Source: Vermiphilus sp.
Lineage (GTDB): Bacteria > Ratteibacteria > UBA8468 > B48-G9 > DTJG01
DNA length: 41,100 nucleotides
Direction: 5' to 3'
Assembly (NCBI GenBank): GCA_020722805.1
Contig: DYKA01000005.1
Span: 1 to 41,100 of the forward strand
Made by a program: the position numbers and the translations under genes
In this document: positions 7,881 through 17,374 of the stretch, one piece after another
How the letters are laid out: every line of letters starts with the position of its first letter
How positions within the stretch are numbered: the first letter of the stretch is position 1
The notes under the pieces: generated by a model
Database searches by the model: none
Told to the model about the DNA's origin: nothing
The model's input: only the letters and a program-made list of their open reading frames with translations

Positions 7881-9586
7881 TGGTTACCCACCGACCGATA
7901 GAAATTTTCCCTCATCCTCTGTAATTTTTCAAACGGTAAAGAAGCCATGATATGTTTCCATCTATTACAGATTGATGGCAGGTCCCCGAGATAATCAGCA
8001 AAATCAAGGCATTTCTCCTGCATGGACACAGTCCACCTATCAAAAACAAAACCCTCAGACCAGTTTTCCATTTTTCCGCCTGAGTTCCAGACATGTTCAA
8101 TCACGGCGCCAAGTTTCCTGTTTCCTCTTGAAAGAAGACATTCTATCATGCTCATTTCGTATGGATGGAATTTGATGGAGACAAACCTGTTTCTTGAAAA
8201 ATTCTTTTTCAGCCGTTTTGTTATCTCACAATAATATCCTGATTCCGGAAATTTTTCCCATTGAAAAGGGGTATGTGGTTTTGGAATGAAAGTATTGAAC
8301 GAGCACTTCACAAAAATAATTCTTGAAATTTCATTTATCAGATTTTCAATTTCCGAAATCGTTTTTTCTTCTTCACAGGGCAACCCAATCATGAAATAAA
8401 GTTTCAGCTGTCTCCATCCTGCTTTTTTTGCTTCTTTCGCAAGGTCAAGCAACCTATCATCTGAAATATTTTTTCCAATATATTTTCTCAGAGATTGTCC
8501 TGTTTCCGGCGCAAATGTAAGGCCTGTCCTTTTTACCTGACTTATCCTGTCTGCAAGATGAAAGGAAAAACTGTCAATCCTTAAAGAAGGGAAAGAGATT
8601 GCCACATTAAAACCAGATGTTTTCTCCACAAGTCCCATTACTATTTTTTCAATTTCAGGGTGGTCTGATGCGGAAAAAGAAAGCAGAGAAATTTCTTCGT
8701 ATCCGGTGTTATTATATGTCTCAAGTCCGAGTTCAATAAGTTTTTCCGCACTTTTTTTTCTAACCGGCTTCCAGCAAAATCCGCCCTGGCAGAAAAGACA
8801 ATTCTGAGGACATCCCCGCATAATTTCAAGAGAAATCCTATCGTGTATAATGTCGCAGGATGGAACTATCCACTTTGTAGGAAAGACAGAATTTTCAAAG
8901 TCAGCAACAATGCGCCTTTCAATAATATTAGGAATTCTGGCTGATACCGGTTTAAGGGTGTCATCCGCCTGAACCGAATAAAACATCGGAGCATATACAC
9001 CTTTGATTTCCGCAAGAGATTTTATGATGTCAAATCTTTTCAGCCCTTTAAGATTCTTGTATGCCTCAATAAGTTCAACAACTGCTTCTTCTGCTTCACC
9101 AACAATCCACAAATCAACAAAAGAAGACAATGGTTCAGGATGAAATGAACAATTTCCACCAGCAAGGATAATAGGATCGCTATCACACCTTTCATCAGAA
9201 TGAACGGGAATTTTTGAAAGCGAAAGGAGATTGACAAAATTTGTATAGTTGAGTTCGGAAGAAAGACTGAATCCAACAATATCAAAATCTTTCAACGGCT
9301 TTCTGGATTCAAGTGTGAACAAGGATGCGTCTGCCTTCCTCAGGATATCCTCAAGATCGCTGCCGGGTGCAAAAAATCTTTCACAGGCAACACCCTTGAT
9401 ACCATTAAGAATTTGATAAAGAATTCTTATGCCAAGATTGGACATTCCAATTTCATAGAGGTCTGGGTATCCGAGGGCGAATTTTATCTCTGAGTTTTCC
9501 GTATCGGGATGAAAAGAATTTATCTCCCCATTAAGGTATGTAATGGGTTTTTGAATATTTTTGATTATCTCATTGATATTGAACAT
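7868..9586 (-). CDS. TIGR03960-like B12-binding-type radical SAM protein
   Basis: This 572-residue protein opens with the family-typical GYPDLYEIGMSNLGIRILYQILN segment, followed by a B12-binding-like domain that includes LAGGNCSFHPEPLSSFVDLWIVGEAEE. The radical SAM motif CPQNCLFC (C-x3-C-x2-C) lies near residue 260. Family function is unknown. In many bacteria this gene follows rodA and precedes a DUF2344 gene, rng and rplU. Here rodA is directly upstream (6 bp gap) but the DUF2344 partner is absent and the operon ends. No DUF2344 domain is evident at its C-terminus. Confidence 0.82.
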   Translation of the reverse strand: MFNINEIIKNIQKPITYLNGEINSFHPDTENSEIKFALGYPDLYEIGMSNLGIRILYQILNGIKGVACERFFAPGSDLEDILRKADASLFTLESRKPLKDFDIVGFSLSSELNYTNFVNLLSLSKIPVHSDERCDSDPIILAGGNCSFHPEPLSSFVDLWIVGEAEEAVVELIEAYKNLKGLKRFDIIKSLAEIKGVYAPMFYSVQADDTLKPVSARIPNIIERRIVADFENSVFPTKWIVPSCDIIHDRISLEIMRGCPQNCLFCQGGFCWKPVRKKSAEKLIELGLETYNNTGYEEISLLSFSASDHPEIEKIVMGLVEKTSGFNVAISFPSLRIDSFSFHLADRISQVKRTGLTFAPETGQSLRKYIGKNISDDRLLDLAKEAKKAGWRQLKLYFMIGLPCEEEKTISEIENLINEISRIIFVKCSFNTFIPKPHTPFQWEKFPESGYYCEITKRLKKNFSRNRFVSIKFHPYEMSMIECLLSRGNRKLGAVIEHVWNSGGKMENWSEGFVFDRWTVSMQEKCLDFADYLGDLPSICNRWKHIMASLPFEKLQRMRENFYRSVGNHYTS

Positions 9587-9592
9587 AGCTAT

Positions 9593-10672
9593 TCAGAACA
9601 GGGCTGTGTTCCTGTGAAGATTGTATATTGTTGCCAGAGAAATAAAACAAACAAAAAGAGCAGAACCACCATAACTCAGAAAAGGCAGAGGTATTCCAGC
9701 AACAGGCAAAAGTCCGCAGGCCATTCCTATATTTACAAATATCTGTGTGAGAAACATAACCATCATACCGATTCCAACCAATCTTCCAAAAGGATCCTGA
9801 GTGGTCATACTTATCTTCCATATCTGGGTCAGGAATACATAATAAAGAAACAGAAGGGCAACCACTCCAGCAAGCCCGAATTCTTCAGCAAGCAAACAGA
9901 ATATGAAATCAGTGTGGAACTCAGGCAAAAAAGCAAGTTTCGTCTGAGTGCCGCGCAGGAATCCTTTTCCAACAATACCTCCAGAACCAATCGTAATCTT
10001 TGACTGAAGTATGTTATAACCCTTGCCGAGAGGATCTTTCCATGGATTCAGAAAAACCGTAAGCCGCTGTTTCTGATAGTCCTTAAGTCCCATCCACAAA
10101 AACGGACTTATTAGTATTCCAATGACAATAAGAATCAACAGATGCTTCCGTTTCGCACCTTCAAGATAAGCCATTGCGAAAAATATTACTATGAACAAAA
10201 ACGCTGTGCCAAGATTCGGCTGAAGAAGGACAAGCAAAAACAGGATGCCTGTTATTATCATCCCGCCGAGCAGTGTTGAAAATCTTCCTATATCCCGCAG
10301 TGAGAAATATCTTGCAAGCACAATAATAAGAACAAATTTTGTAAATTCTGATGGTTGAAAATTGAACCAGCCGATTTTTATCCACCTACCTGCCCTTCCT
10401 GTGCCAACCGCCAGCACTACCAGAAGCAGAATGAGACAGACAAAATACAAAATATGAGCAAGTTTGTTCCAGTGTCTGTAATCAAATTCTTTCAACCAGG
10501 AAAAAAGCAGAATCCCGAAAAATGACCATATAATCTGTTTTATATACACTGGAATACCTGTCTGGACAGCCGTGATTCCTTTTGATGCACTGAAAAGAAG
10601 CAAAATCCCGAGTGCCGTAAGTATAAAACTTACAGTCAAAAGAATTCTGCCGGGATTGTTTTTATTTTCCAT
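9593..10672 (-). CDS. rodA: Rod-shape SEDS glycosyltransferase RodA
   Basis: RodA polymerises lipid II into glycan strands during cell elongation, paired with the transpeptidase MrdA. The protein is about 359 residues with many membrane helices and SEDS signatures, including GRWI near IKIGWFNFQPSEFTK, LLQPNLGTAF, the WKDPLGKGYN loop and the C-terminal GIPLPFLSYGGS. I start at MENKNNPGRILL (10672) rather than the track start at 10726, because the preceding mrdA ends at 10674 and GAGGGG lies 10 nt upstream. The 1-bp spacing to mrdA implies coupled translation. Confidence 0.93.
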   Translation of the reverse strand: MENKNNPGRILLTVSFILTALGILLLFSASKGITAVQTGIPVYIKQIIWSFFGILLFSWLKEFDYRHWNKLAHILYFVCLILLLVVLAVGTGRAGRWIKIGWFNFQPSEFTKFVLIIVLARYFSLRDIGRFSTLLGGMIITGILFLLVLLQPNLGTAFLFIVIFFAMAYLEGAKRKHLLILIVIGILISPFLWMGLKDYQKQRLTVFLNPWKDPLGKGYNILQSKITIGSGGIVGKGFLRGTQTKLAFLPEFHTDFIFCLLAEEFGLAGVVALLFLYYVFLTQIWKISMTTQDPFGRLVGIGMMVMFLTQIFVNIGMACGLLPVAGIPLPFLSYGGSALFVCFISLATIYNLHRNTALF

Positions 10673-10673
10673 T

Positions 10674-12437
10674 TTATTCAAACCCCTCACTTCCAGACGG
10701 TAGAAACTGGACTTCCTGCGTCTCACTGATGGTGGTTTCGCTCTGTGTTTCTTCTGAGGTATATATCTTCTTTATGATAGAACCCGCAATTCTTGCTGCC
10801 TGTGCGGAGCTTCCTTCATCCAGAAAAACAACCATAGCAATATTCGGACTGTCCGCAGGCGCATAGCACGCAAATGCCCCTCTTGTGGGCAAGCCCAATT
10901 CTCTCTGGGCAATCTGTGCGGTTCCTGTTTTGCCAGCGATCTCAATTCCGGAAACATTGGCTCCTGCTCCTGTACCGAACCTGACAACATTCCTCAGGCC
11001 TCTTTTCAAAACAGTAAGTGTTTCATCCGAGATAAATATTGTTTTTTTGACAAACGGCTGAAATTCTTTAATTACCTTGCCGTCCGGTGCAAGGATTTTC
11101 TTCACAAGATATGGCCTCCATAGATTTCCGCCATTTGCAATAGATGATATCATTACACAGAGTTGAAGCGGTGTTACTGTTAGAGCACCCTGACCTATCG
11201 CAAGATTTATGGCACCTCCTGATTCATCCGGAGATGGCAAATTTCCTGATTTTTCACCCGGCAGATCAATACCGGTCTGCTTGCCAAAATCAAAAAGCTT
11301 CGCATATTCCAGTATCTTTTCAACCCCAATTTTTGCTCCGACTGTACCAAAAAATATATTACATGAAAAGGGCAAAGCCATGTTTATATCCAGCCATCCA
11401 TGTCCCTCTTCCTTCCAGCAGTGGAAAATTTTGTCTCCAACTTCCATGCTTCCTGTGCATTCAATACGGTCATGCTCACCTATTTCGCCTGTTTCAAGTG
11501 CAGCGATTTCAGTAATAATCTTGAAGATAGAGCCAGGAGCATATTGTCCTGCGATTACACGATTGAGAAATGGTGTTCTTTCGCTATATGGCGGCTTCAG
11601 GTATTTTGCCACATTTGAAGGGTCAAAGGATGGATTGCTAACGAGTGCAAGGATTTCTCCGTTTCTCGGATCCATCACAACAATGCTGCCATGCCTGTTT
11701 TCAAGCGCATTTATGCATGCTTCCTGCACACTCTGGTCCAGAGTTAAAACAATGTTGTTACCCGGAATCATGGCTATTTCTCTTAATATTTTTCTTTGAT
11801 GCCCATGAGCATCAACCTCAATCTGGTATCCGCCTGACTTCCCTCTTAAAAAATCATCATACTGTTTTTCTATTCCATATCTACCTATGTAATGTCCTGG
11901 CTTTAGTCCTTCATCTTTCATGGCATCCAGTTCATCCTGGTTTATTTCTCCGATATAACCAAGAACGTGACAGGTCCCTTCTTTAAGTGTATACTGTCTG
12001 TCCAGCCCTGCCTGAACGAAAACCCCTGGCAGTTTGAAGGCATATTCAGAAACAGTAGCAATCTCTGACTGAGTTAGATTACGTTTTAGTATTCTTCTTT
12101 CAAAAGGGTTTGAAGAGGGTTTATCAAACTGTTTGAGAAGTTCGTTGGGGTCAAGTCCGAAGATATCTGAAAGTGTTGTGGCAACCTCCCGTGAATTTTT
12201 GATATCATAGGGAACATATACAAGATTGAAGCAGGTCCTGTCTTCTGCAAGAATTCTGCCGTTTCTATCAAGGATCTTTCCTCTCGGAATTCCAAGATCA
12301 ATTGTTCTTATGCAATTCTGGTTGGACATCCTTCTGTAATAAGAAAAATGAAAAACCTGAAGGTTAACACACTGAAGCAGTATTATCCCCAGCAGAATCT
12401 TTACAAGTTGAAGAAATGTCTTTAATCGTTCTTCCAT
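10674..12437 (-). CDS. mrdA: Penicillin-binding protein 2, elongation transpeptidase
   Basis: This is a class B PBP that cross-links peptidoglycan in the elongasome. One N-terminal membrane helix (LVKILLGIILLQCVNLQVFHF) is followed by the pedestal domain (IPRGKILDRNGRILAED) and the transpeptidase domain. All three active-site motifs are visible: SIFK (SxxK, in YAPGSIFKIITE), SCN (SxN) and KTG (AGKTGTAQ). I choose the ATG at 12437 (587 residues), 7 bp after mreD. The track's GTG at 12452 adds five residues and overlaps mreD. Order mreC-mreD-mrdA-rodA is the classic elongasome arrangement. Confidence 0.95.
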   Translation of the reverse strand: MEERLKTFLQLVKILLGIILLQCVNLQVFHFSYYRRMSNQNCIRTIDLGIPRGKILDRNGRILAEDRTCFNLVYVPYDIKNSREVATTLSDIFGLDPNELLKQFDKPSSNPFERRILKRNLTQSEIATVSEYAFKLPGVFVQAGLDRQYTLKEGTCHVLGYIGEINQDELDAMKDEGLKPGHYIGRYGIEKQYDDFLRGKSGGYQIEVDAHGHQRKILREIAMIPGNNIVLTLDQSVQEACINALENRHGSIVVMDPRNGEILALVSNPSFDPSNVAKYLKPPYSERTPFLNRVIAGQYAPGSIFKIITEIAALETGEIGEHDRIECTGSMEVGDKIFHCWKEEGHGWLDINMALPFSCNIFFGTVGAKIGVEKILEYAKLFDFGKQTGIDLPGEKSGNLPSPDESGGAINLAIGQGALTVTPLQLCVMISSIANGGNLWRPYLVKKILAPDGKVIKEFQPFVKKTIFISDETLTVLKRGLRNVVRFGTGAGANVSGIEIAGKTGTAQIAQRELGLPTRGAFACYAPADSPNIAMVVFLDEGSSAQAARIAGSIIKKIYTSEETQSETTISETQEVQFLPSGSEGFE

Positions 12438-12444
12438 GTAAGAA

Positions 12445-12930
12445 TCACACACCCTGTATCTGTTTTCTTATAAGATTACTCCTTATCACAATCAAAATCA
12501 AACACATCACAACGTTTATAAAAATAAAATAAATGGAGAAAAGTACGATCATTGAAAGGTTCCATACACACCCCATTGGACTGGCGCACAGTTTTACAGC
12601 AAGATAAAGCAAACAACCGAAAACAACAGATACAAGGCCTGTTAACAAACTGCTGCCTGTGCCAAATGAGACAAAAAAATACCACACAAACCCGAGCGCA
12701 ATGATTTCTGTACCTGTATTTTCAAGTGTCAATATTGAATATATTATACCCCAGAGTGGAATCATAAAAAAATAAGAAAACAGTCTATTTGTGAAAGCAA
12801 GATAAAAAACTGTAAGAATGAAAAAATCTGTCCATGCATGAGGAAACAAAAACTGCAGGAAGGATGGAACAATTAAGAATAACAGAATATCTCTCTTATT
12901 CAACAAGGAGTGCTGCTGTAATGTTTTCAT
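12445..12930 (-). CDS. mreD: Rod-shape-determining membrane protein MreD
   Basis: This is a 161-residue, very hydrophobic protein with about five membrane helices, located between mreC and mrdA; its position and size identify it better than motifs do. MreD is a membrane part of the MreBCD elongasome. The first ATG overlaps the end of mreC by 35 bp. A TTG at 12906 would shorten the overlap to 11 bp and lose eight polar residues. Neither has a clear Shine-Dalgarno, so the exact start is uncertain. Confidence 0.85.
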   Translation of the reverse strand: MKTLQQHSLLNKRDILLFLIVPSFLQFLFPHAWTDFFILTVFYLAFTNRLFSYFFMIPLWGIIYSILTLENTGTEIIALGFVWYFFVSFGTGSSLLTGLVSVVFGCLLYLAVKLCASPMGCVWNLSMIVLFSIYFIFINVVMCLILIVIRSNLIRKQIQGV

Positions 12931-13579
12931 TTATGAAAAATGGTTTTATAAGTCCATGCGCAACCGGTTCAGTTCCAGAGGAACTGATTTTCAATATTGT
13001 GCCCACTCTTATTGAAGATGGAAATAATTTTGTAAGGCCGCTTGTTTCAACCATGTCTCCTTCTGACGCCCTGCATTGCGGCGGAAGGAATCTTATCCTC
13101 AGGTACGGGTACAGGGATGATAAAGATATGCCTTCAACAATGGCAAGTTCTCCTGTTCTCGGCACAACAACACTCACCTTGTTATCAGGATGATACAGTG
13201 TAATACAGGTTGATGTCTGTTCACTTACAGAGACCACACGACCTATCAATGAACCATCCCCGCTTATCACTGCCATATCTGTCCTGACACCATTTCTTGT
13301 TCCCTTATCAAATATAATCTGTGATGGGAACACCCACGGTGAAACACTTTTCGCACTGGCATATATTACCCTTGAAAAATACCTCCTCTGCTTCAACTTC
13401 ATTAGTTTTCTCAGATTTTCGTTTTCAAGGATAAGCTCATCAATGGATGGTTGAACAGCCTTTTCAACAGACACTCGCTTTGGAGAAAAAATCCTGAAAT
13501 CCGCATTGTGCCTTATAAAAAATATCCCGGCAATGATGAGCATAAAAAAGATAATTTCCCGACGGAATTTCCACAACAT
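12896..13579 (-). CDS. mreC: Rod-shape-determining protein MreC
   Basis: MreC spans the membrane once and links cytoplasmic MreB to periplasmic PBP2. The 227-residue protein starts with a membrane helix (IIFFMLIIAGIFFI), then a coiled-coil stretch (ELILENENLRKLMKLKQ) and the beta-barrel domain with ASAKSVSPWVFPSQIIFDKGTRNGV and GDGSLIGRVVSVSEQTS. It is at the short end of the family. It lies 8 bp after mreB and overlaps mreD. Confidence 0.92.
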   Translation of the reverse strand: MLWKFRREIIFFMLIIAGIFFIRHNADFRIFSPKRVSVEKAVQPSIDELILENENLRKLMKLKQRRYFSRVIYASAKSVSPWVFPSQIIFDKGTRNGVRTDMAVISGDGSLIGRVVSVSEQTSTCITLYHPDNKVSVVVPRTGELAIVEGISLSSLYPYLRIRFLPPQCRASEGDMVETSGLTKLFPSSIRVGTILKISSSGTEPVAHGLIKPFFINENITAALLVE

Positions 13580-13587
13580 CTAACCAC

Positions 13588-14613
13588 CTATTCGGAAGGA
13601 AACATCTTGAAGTACCGATATTCTTCAAGCATCTTGCCAGTACCTGTTACAACGGCAAGCAAAGGATTTTCTGCAACAACAACAGGGAGCTTTGTCTCCT
13701 GGGATATCAACCTGTCAATATTGCGCAGCAGAGCACCGCCACCTGCAATAACAAGCCCTCTTTCAACAAGGTCGCTTGAAAGTTCGGGCGGAGTTTCTTC
13801 AAGAATATCCCTTACTGCACTGACGATTGCCATCAGTGTATCCTTAAGTGCATCTCGTATCTCTTCTGAACGAATCTTTATCATCTTTGGAAGTCCTTCA
13901 ACAAGGTCGCGGCCGTGAACCTCCATGGTGAGTTCTTCCTCAAGAGGAAATGCTGAACCAATGTGAATCTTTATGTCTTCTGCTGTTTTCTCACCAACAA
14001 GAAGATTGTATTTCTTTTTCAGATAGTTGGAAATCGCCTCATCCATTTCATTGCCGGCAATTCTTAAACTCTTTGTAAGGACAAGTCCTCCCAGTGAGAT
14101 TACTGCCATTTCTGTGGTTCCGCCGCCGATATCAAGTATGAAACTGCCACAAGGTTCTTCAACAGGCAGTCCAACCCCAATCGCAGAAGCCATCGGCTCT
14201 TCAACGAGCCGAACAATTCTTGCACCTGCCTTGAGTGCTGTTTCACGAACTGCCCTTCTCTCAACACTGGTGATACCTGAAGGCACAGCAATGACCATCT
14301 TCGGCGGCATAACAAATCTGTGCCTCGGTGATTTTACCCTGTTTATGAAATATCTTAACATTGCCTCACACGCGTCAAAATCAGCAATAACCCCATCCTT
14401 CATCGGCTTCATTGCAATGATGTTTGCAGGTGTTTTCCCGAGCATTTTCTTTGCTTCTGTGCCGACTGCGAGAACCTGTTTTGTATCACGATTTATTGCC
14501 ACAATTGACGGCTCCATCAGCACAACTCCCTTACCTCTCAGATAAACAGCAGTATTGGCGGTTCCGAGGTCAATACCAAGATCGTTTGACAACAACCTGA
14601 AAATTTTTACCAT
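13588..14613 (-). CDS. mreB: Actin-like rod-shape protein MreB
   Basis: MreB forms ATP-dependent filaments that guide lateral wall synthesis. The 341 residues carry the phosphate-1 loop DLGIDLGTANTAVY, the phosphate-2 loop LDIGGGTTEMAVI and the adenosine motif VIAGGGALL. A strong AGGGAG lies 6 nt before the ATG. It follows the HD-GYP gene by 24 bp on the same strand, so the elongasome may be partly transcribed from the signalling operon. The terminal stop is TAG; read-through would add about 25 residues before a TAA. Confidence 0.97.
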   Translation of the reverse strand: MVKIFRLLSNDLGIDLGTANTAVYLRGKGVVLMEPSIVAINRDTKQVLAVGTEAKKMLGKTPANIIAMKPMKDGVIADFDACEAMLRYFINRVKSPRHRFVMPPKMVIAVPSGITSVERRAVRETALKAGARIVRLVEEPMASAIGVGLPVEEPCGSFILDIGGGTTEMAVISLGGLVLTKSLRIAGNEMDEAISNYLKKKYNLLVGEKTAEDIKIHIGSAFPLEEELTMEVHGRDLVEGLPKMIKIRSEEIRDALKDTLMAIVSAVRDILEETPPELSSDLVERGLVIAGGGALLRNIDRLISQETKLPVVVAENPLLAVVTGTGKMLEEYRYFKMFPSE

Positions 14614-14637
14614 GAAAAACTCCCTGTCTTTGAGTTG

Positions 14638-16056
14638 TTATGATGATTTTGATTTTTCCAGTACGTTTATCAGCGCCTTCACAACATTTTCATCAAACTG
14701 CTCACCTGCATTTCTTTTCAGTTCTTCAATTGCCTCGTTGATTTCCATTTTTTTGCGATAAGGCCTTTCTGAAATCATCGCACTCAGAGAATCTGCAACA
14801 GCAAGAATCCTTGCCATCAGCGGGATCTTTTCTCCTTCAAGACCATCAGGATATCCATTACCGTTGATTCTTTCGTGGTGATAAAGGCATGCTTCCATTT
14901 CTTCTTTGCGAATCCTAAGCGGCTTAAGAATTTCTCTGGTGATTAGTGGATGTTTCTTGATGATTTCAAACTCCTCCTCGGACAGTGATGACTTTTTCAG
15001 GATGATTTCGTCCTTGATACCGAGTTTTCCGATGTCATGGAGATATGCAGCATTTCGCAAACTCTCAAGCGCACGGTTGTCAAGCCCCAGGGCCTTGCCG
15101 ATGGCAACAGCATAGTATGCAACCTGTTCAGAGTGATTTTTTGTATAGGCATCTTTTGCCTCAAGCGAATTCACAAGCGTCCTTATCGCACTGATATATG
15201 ATTCTTTCAACTGTTGAAGAAGATTTGCATTTTCAATGGCAATACCGATCTGTGTTCCAAGCACAGAAAGAAATCTGAGCTCTCTGTCATCAAAAAATCT
15301 TTCACCTGAATAAAGTCGTAAGATTCCCACGATATCCTTCTTACCGTAGAGGATTATCTCAAAAAATCCTTTGTCCGACCTTCTGGCGATATTCCTGTCT
15401 TCTTGTTTAACCCTCTCAAGATCCCCCAGAGACAAAGCCAGTGGTGGATTGAAACCAGGCATACTGCCTTTTGCCTTGCGAAGAAAAAATCTTTCTGTGT
15501 CATCATCTTTGAAATAGAAAAGTGCCACATCAGGTTTAACAAAACTATACACAAGGTCAATAACGCTTGCGGATAATTCCTCTATGTCTGTAATTGAGAT
15601 TATTATTCTATTGAGTTCAAGAATTGACCGGACCATTTCTATATCAGAAATCTTGTTGGTAATCTGACTGATTTTTATGTTTCTTTCTACGGCAGAAATC
15701 AGCCCATCAACCGTGAACGGCTTTGTTATGAAGTCGCTTGCGCCCTTTTTCATTGCATTAACCGCGTTTTCAAGGGACGCCATGCCAGTACAAACGACAA
15801 CAGGCGGAACACTTTTATCAAACTGACCGAGTTTTTCAAGAAAAGCAACCCCATCTTCATCGGGAAGCTGCAAATCAAGAATCACAAGGTTAAAATCTTC
15901 TTTTTTCAATACATCAAGAGCAGATGAAACATCTGCTCTCATCGTTAACTGATAGCCATTTTTCCCGAGTATCTCCCGGTAAAGATTCTGAACACCTGCA
16001 TTGTCTTCAACAATCAGAATCCTGTTGTTTGTTTTTTCTGATTTCATATTTTTCAA
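14638..16056 (-). CDS. Response regulator with GAF and HD-GYP domains
   Basis: The order is receiver (about 12-125; Asp in LVILDLQLPDEDG, Lys in FITKPF), GAF (about 155-285) and an HD-GYP hydrolase domain (about 290-465). The HD motif is in AAYLHDIGKLGI, and the GYP motif is in YHHERINGNGYPDGL. Intact HD-GYP proteins hydrolyse cyclic di-GMP, so it probably couples phosphorylation and GAF sensing to second-messenger turnover. The track's start is a TTG that overlaps the NtrC-like gene by 50 bp; an ATG nine bases downstream (16047) is an equally good start. It is the last signalling gene before mreB. Confidence 0.88.
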   Translation of the reverse strand: MKNMKSEKTNNRILIVEDNAGVQNLYREILGKNGYQLTMRADVSSALDVLKKEDFNLVILDLQLPDEDGVAFLEKLGQFDKSVPPVVVCTGMASLENAVNAMKKGASDFITKPFTVDGLISAVERNIKISQITNKISDIEMVRSILELNRIIISITDIEELSASVIDLVYSFVKPDVALFYFKDDDTERFFLRKAKGSMPGFNPPLALSLGDLERVKQEDRNIARRSDKGFFEIILYGKKDIVGILRLYSGERFFDDRELRFLSVLGTQIGIAIENANLLQQLKESYISAIRTLVNSLEAKDAYTKNHSEQVAYYAVAIGKALGLDNRALESLRNAAYLHDIGKLGIKDEIILKKSSLSEEEFEIIKKHPLITREILKPLRIRKEEMEACLYHHERINGNGYPDGLEGEKIPLMARILAVADSLSAMISERPYRKKMEINEAIEELKRNAGEQFDENVVKALINVLEKSKSS

Positions 16057-17374
16057 TCTTGTAACTCAATATCCTGCGGCTTATTTTTAGATATTGCGCC
16101 GCCTTTGACTTGTTCCATGCAAATTTTTCCATTGCATCAACAATCAATCTTTTTTCAAATTCCGCAACCTGTTCAACAAAAGACCCCTTTTCAGGTATCC
16201 TGCTCTTCTCAGATCCCCTGATGTCTTCTGGTAGGTCACAGACATCTATTATATCCTTATTCCCTTTCAAAACCAAAATCCGTTCAATAACATTTTTCAA
16301 TTCTCTTACATTTCCAGGCCAGTCATAATCCAATAAACATTTCTCTGCCGCTGATGAAAAGGACTTTGTTCTTGCACCTGTCTGCGCTGCAAAAACAGAA
16401 AGAAAATGATAGGCAACTGGCAGGATATCATCCTTTCTTTCCTTCAAAGGTGGAATTTCAATGGGAATTACACTTAATCTGTAAAAAAGGTCCTCACGAA
16501 ATCTGCCCGATTTTATTTCACTCTTCAAATCTCTTGACGTTGCCGCAAGAACCCTTGCCTCCATTCTTATTGGTTCATTGGAACCAATCCGCGAAAATTC
16601 GTGTTCCTGAAGCACCCGCAGAAGCTTGGTTTGAAGACCAATCGGCATTTCTCCAATCTCGTCAAAGAAAACAGTTCCGTTTCCGGCCATTTCAATCCTG
16701 CCCGGCTTGCTTTTGAATGCACCTGTAAATGCTCCTTTTTCATATCCAAAGATTTCGCTTTCAAAAAGCGTTTCAGGAATCGCCGCACAGTGAATCGGTA
16801 TAAATGATTCTTCCCTTCTTTCGCTCTCTTTATGGATGAACCTTGCCACAAGTTCCTTGCCTGTGCCTGTTTGACCCGTAATAAGAACGGATGAATCGTG
16901 AGGTGCTGCCTTTCGCGCAAGGTCCAGAACATTTCTCATCTGCTGACTTTTGAATATGATTGTTCCACTTGTTTTTTCAATCTCATCAGAAAGAATCTCA
17001 ATATTCTGTCTGATTTTCAAATCCTGATATATTTTTTCAACCAGCACACGAATTTCATCAACCTCAAATGGTTTTGTAATATAGTCGTAAGCGCCGAGTT
17101 TCATTGCCTCAACAGCAGTGGAAAGTTTTGATATGGCAGTCAGCATAACAACGATAACCTTCTGATTATCTTTTCTTATCTCCTGGAGAACCTTTATACC
17201 GTCAATATCTGGCATCAATATGTCAAGAAAGACAATGTCAATATCATTGTTTGATAGTATCTCAAGCCCATCTTTACCTGAGCCAGCCGTGAAAACCTTG
17301 TATTTATCAGAAAGAACCAGTTTCAGTGATTCCTGAACACTTTTCTCGTCGTCAATAACAAGAATTTTTTTCAT
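16007..17374 (-). CDS. NtrC-family sigma-54-dependent response regulator
   Basis: A receiver (about 1-118; LVIDDE, Asp in [13 protein letters not shown], Lys in YITKPFE) is followed by the AAA+ activator domain (about 145-370). The latter has Walker A GQTGTGKE, the sigma-54 contact loop GAFTGA and Walker B VFFDEIGE. The protein ends in a Fis-type HTH ([22 protein letters not shown]). All parts needed to open sigma-54 promoters are present. Its start overlaps the upstream kinase stop by ATGA, so they are likely partners. The sigma-54 promoter at 24791 and rpoN at 28477 make the FadL-type gene its best local target. Domain order and adjacency recall PrsK/PrsR of exosortase systems, but no exosortase or PEP-CTERM gene is here. 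Confidence 0.92.
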   Translation of the reverse strand: MKKILVIDDEKSVQESLKLVLSDKYKVFTAGSGKDGLEILSNNDIDIVFLDILMPDIDGIKVLQEIRKDNQKVIVVMLTAISKLSTAVEAMKLGAYDYITKPFEVDEIRVLVEKIYQDLKIRQNIEILSDEIEKTSGTIIFKSQQMRNVLDLARKAAPHDSSVLITGQTGTGKELVARFIHKESERREESFIPIHCAAIPETLFESEIFGYEKGAFTGAFKSKPGRIEMAGNGTVFFDEIGEMPIGLQTKLLRVLQEHEFSRIGSNEPIRMEARVLAATSRDLKSEIKSGRFREDLFYRLSVIPIEIPPLKERKDDILPVAYHFLSVFAAQTGARTKSFSSAAEKCLLDYDWPGNVRELKNVIERILVLKGNKDIIDVCDLPEDIRGSEKSRIPEKGSFVEQVAEFEKRLIVDAMEKFAWNKSKAAQYLKISRRILSYKIEKYEIRKNKQQDSDC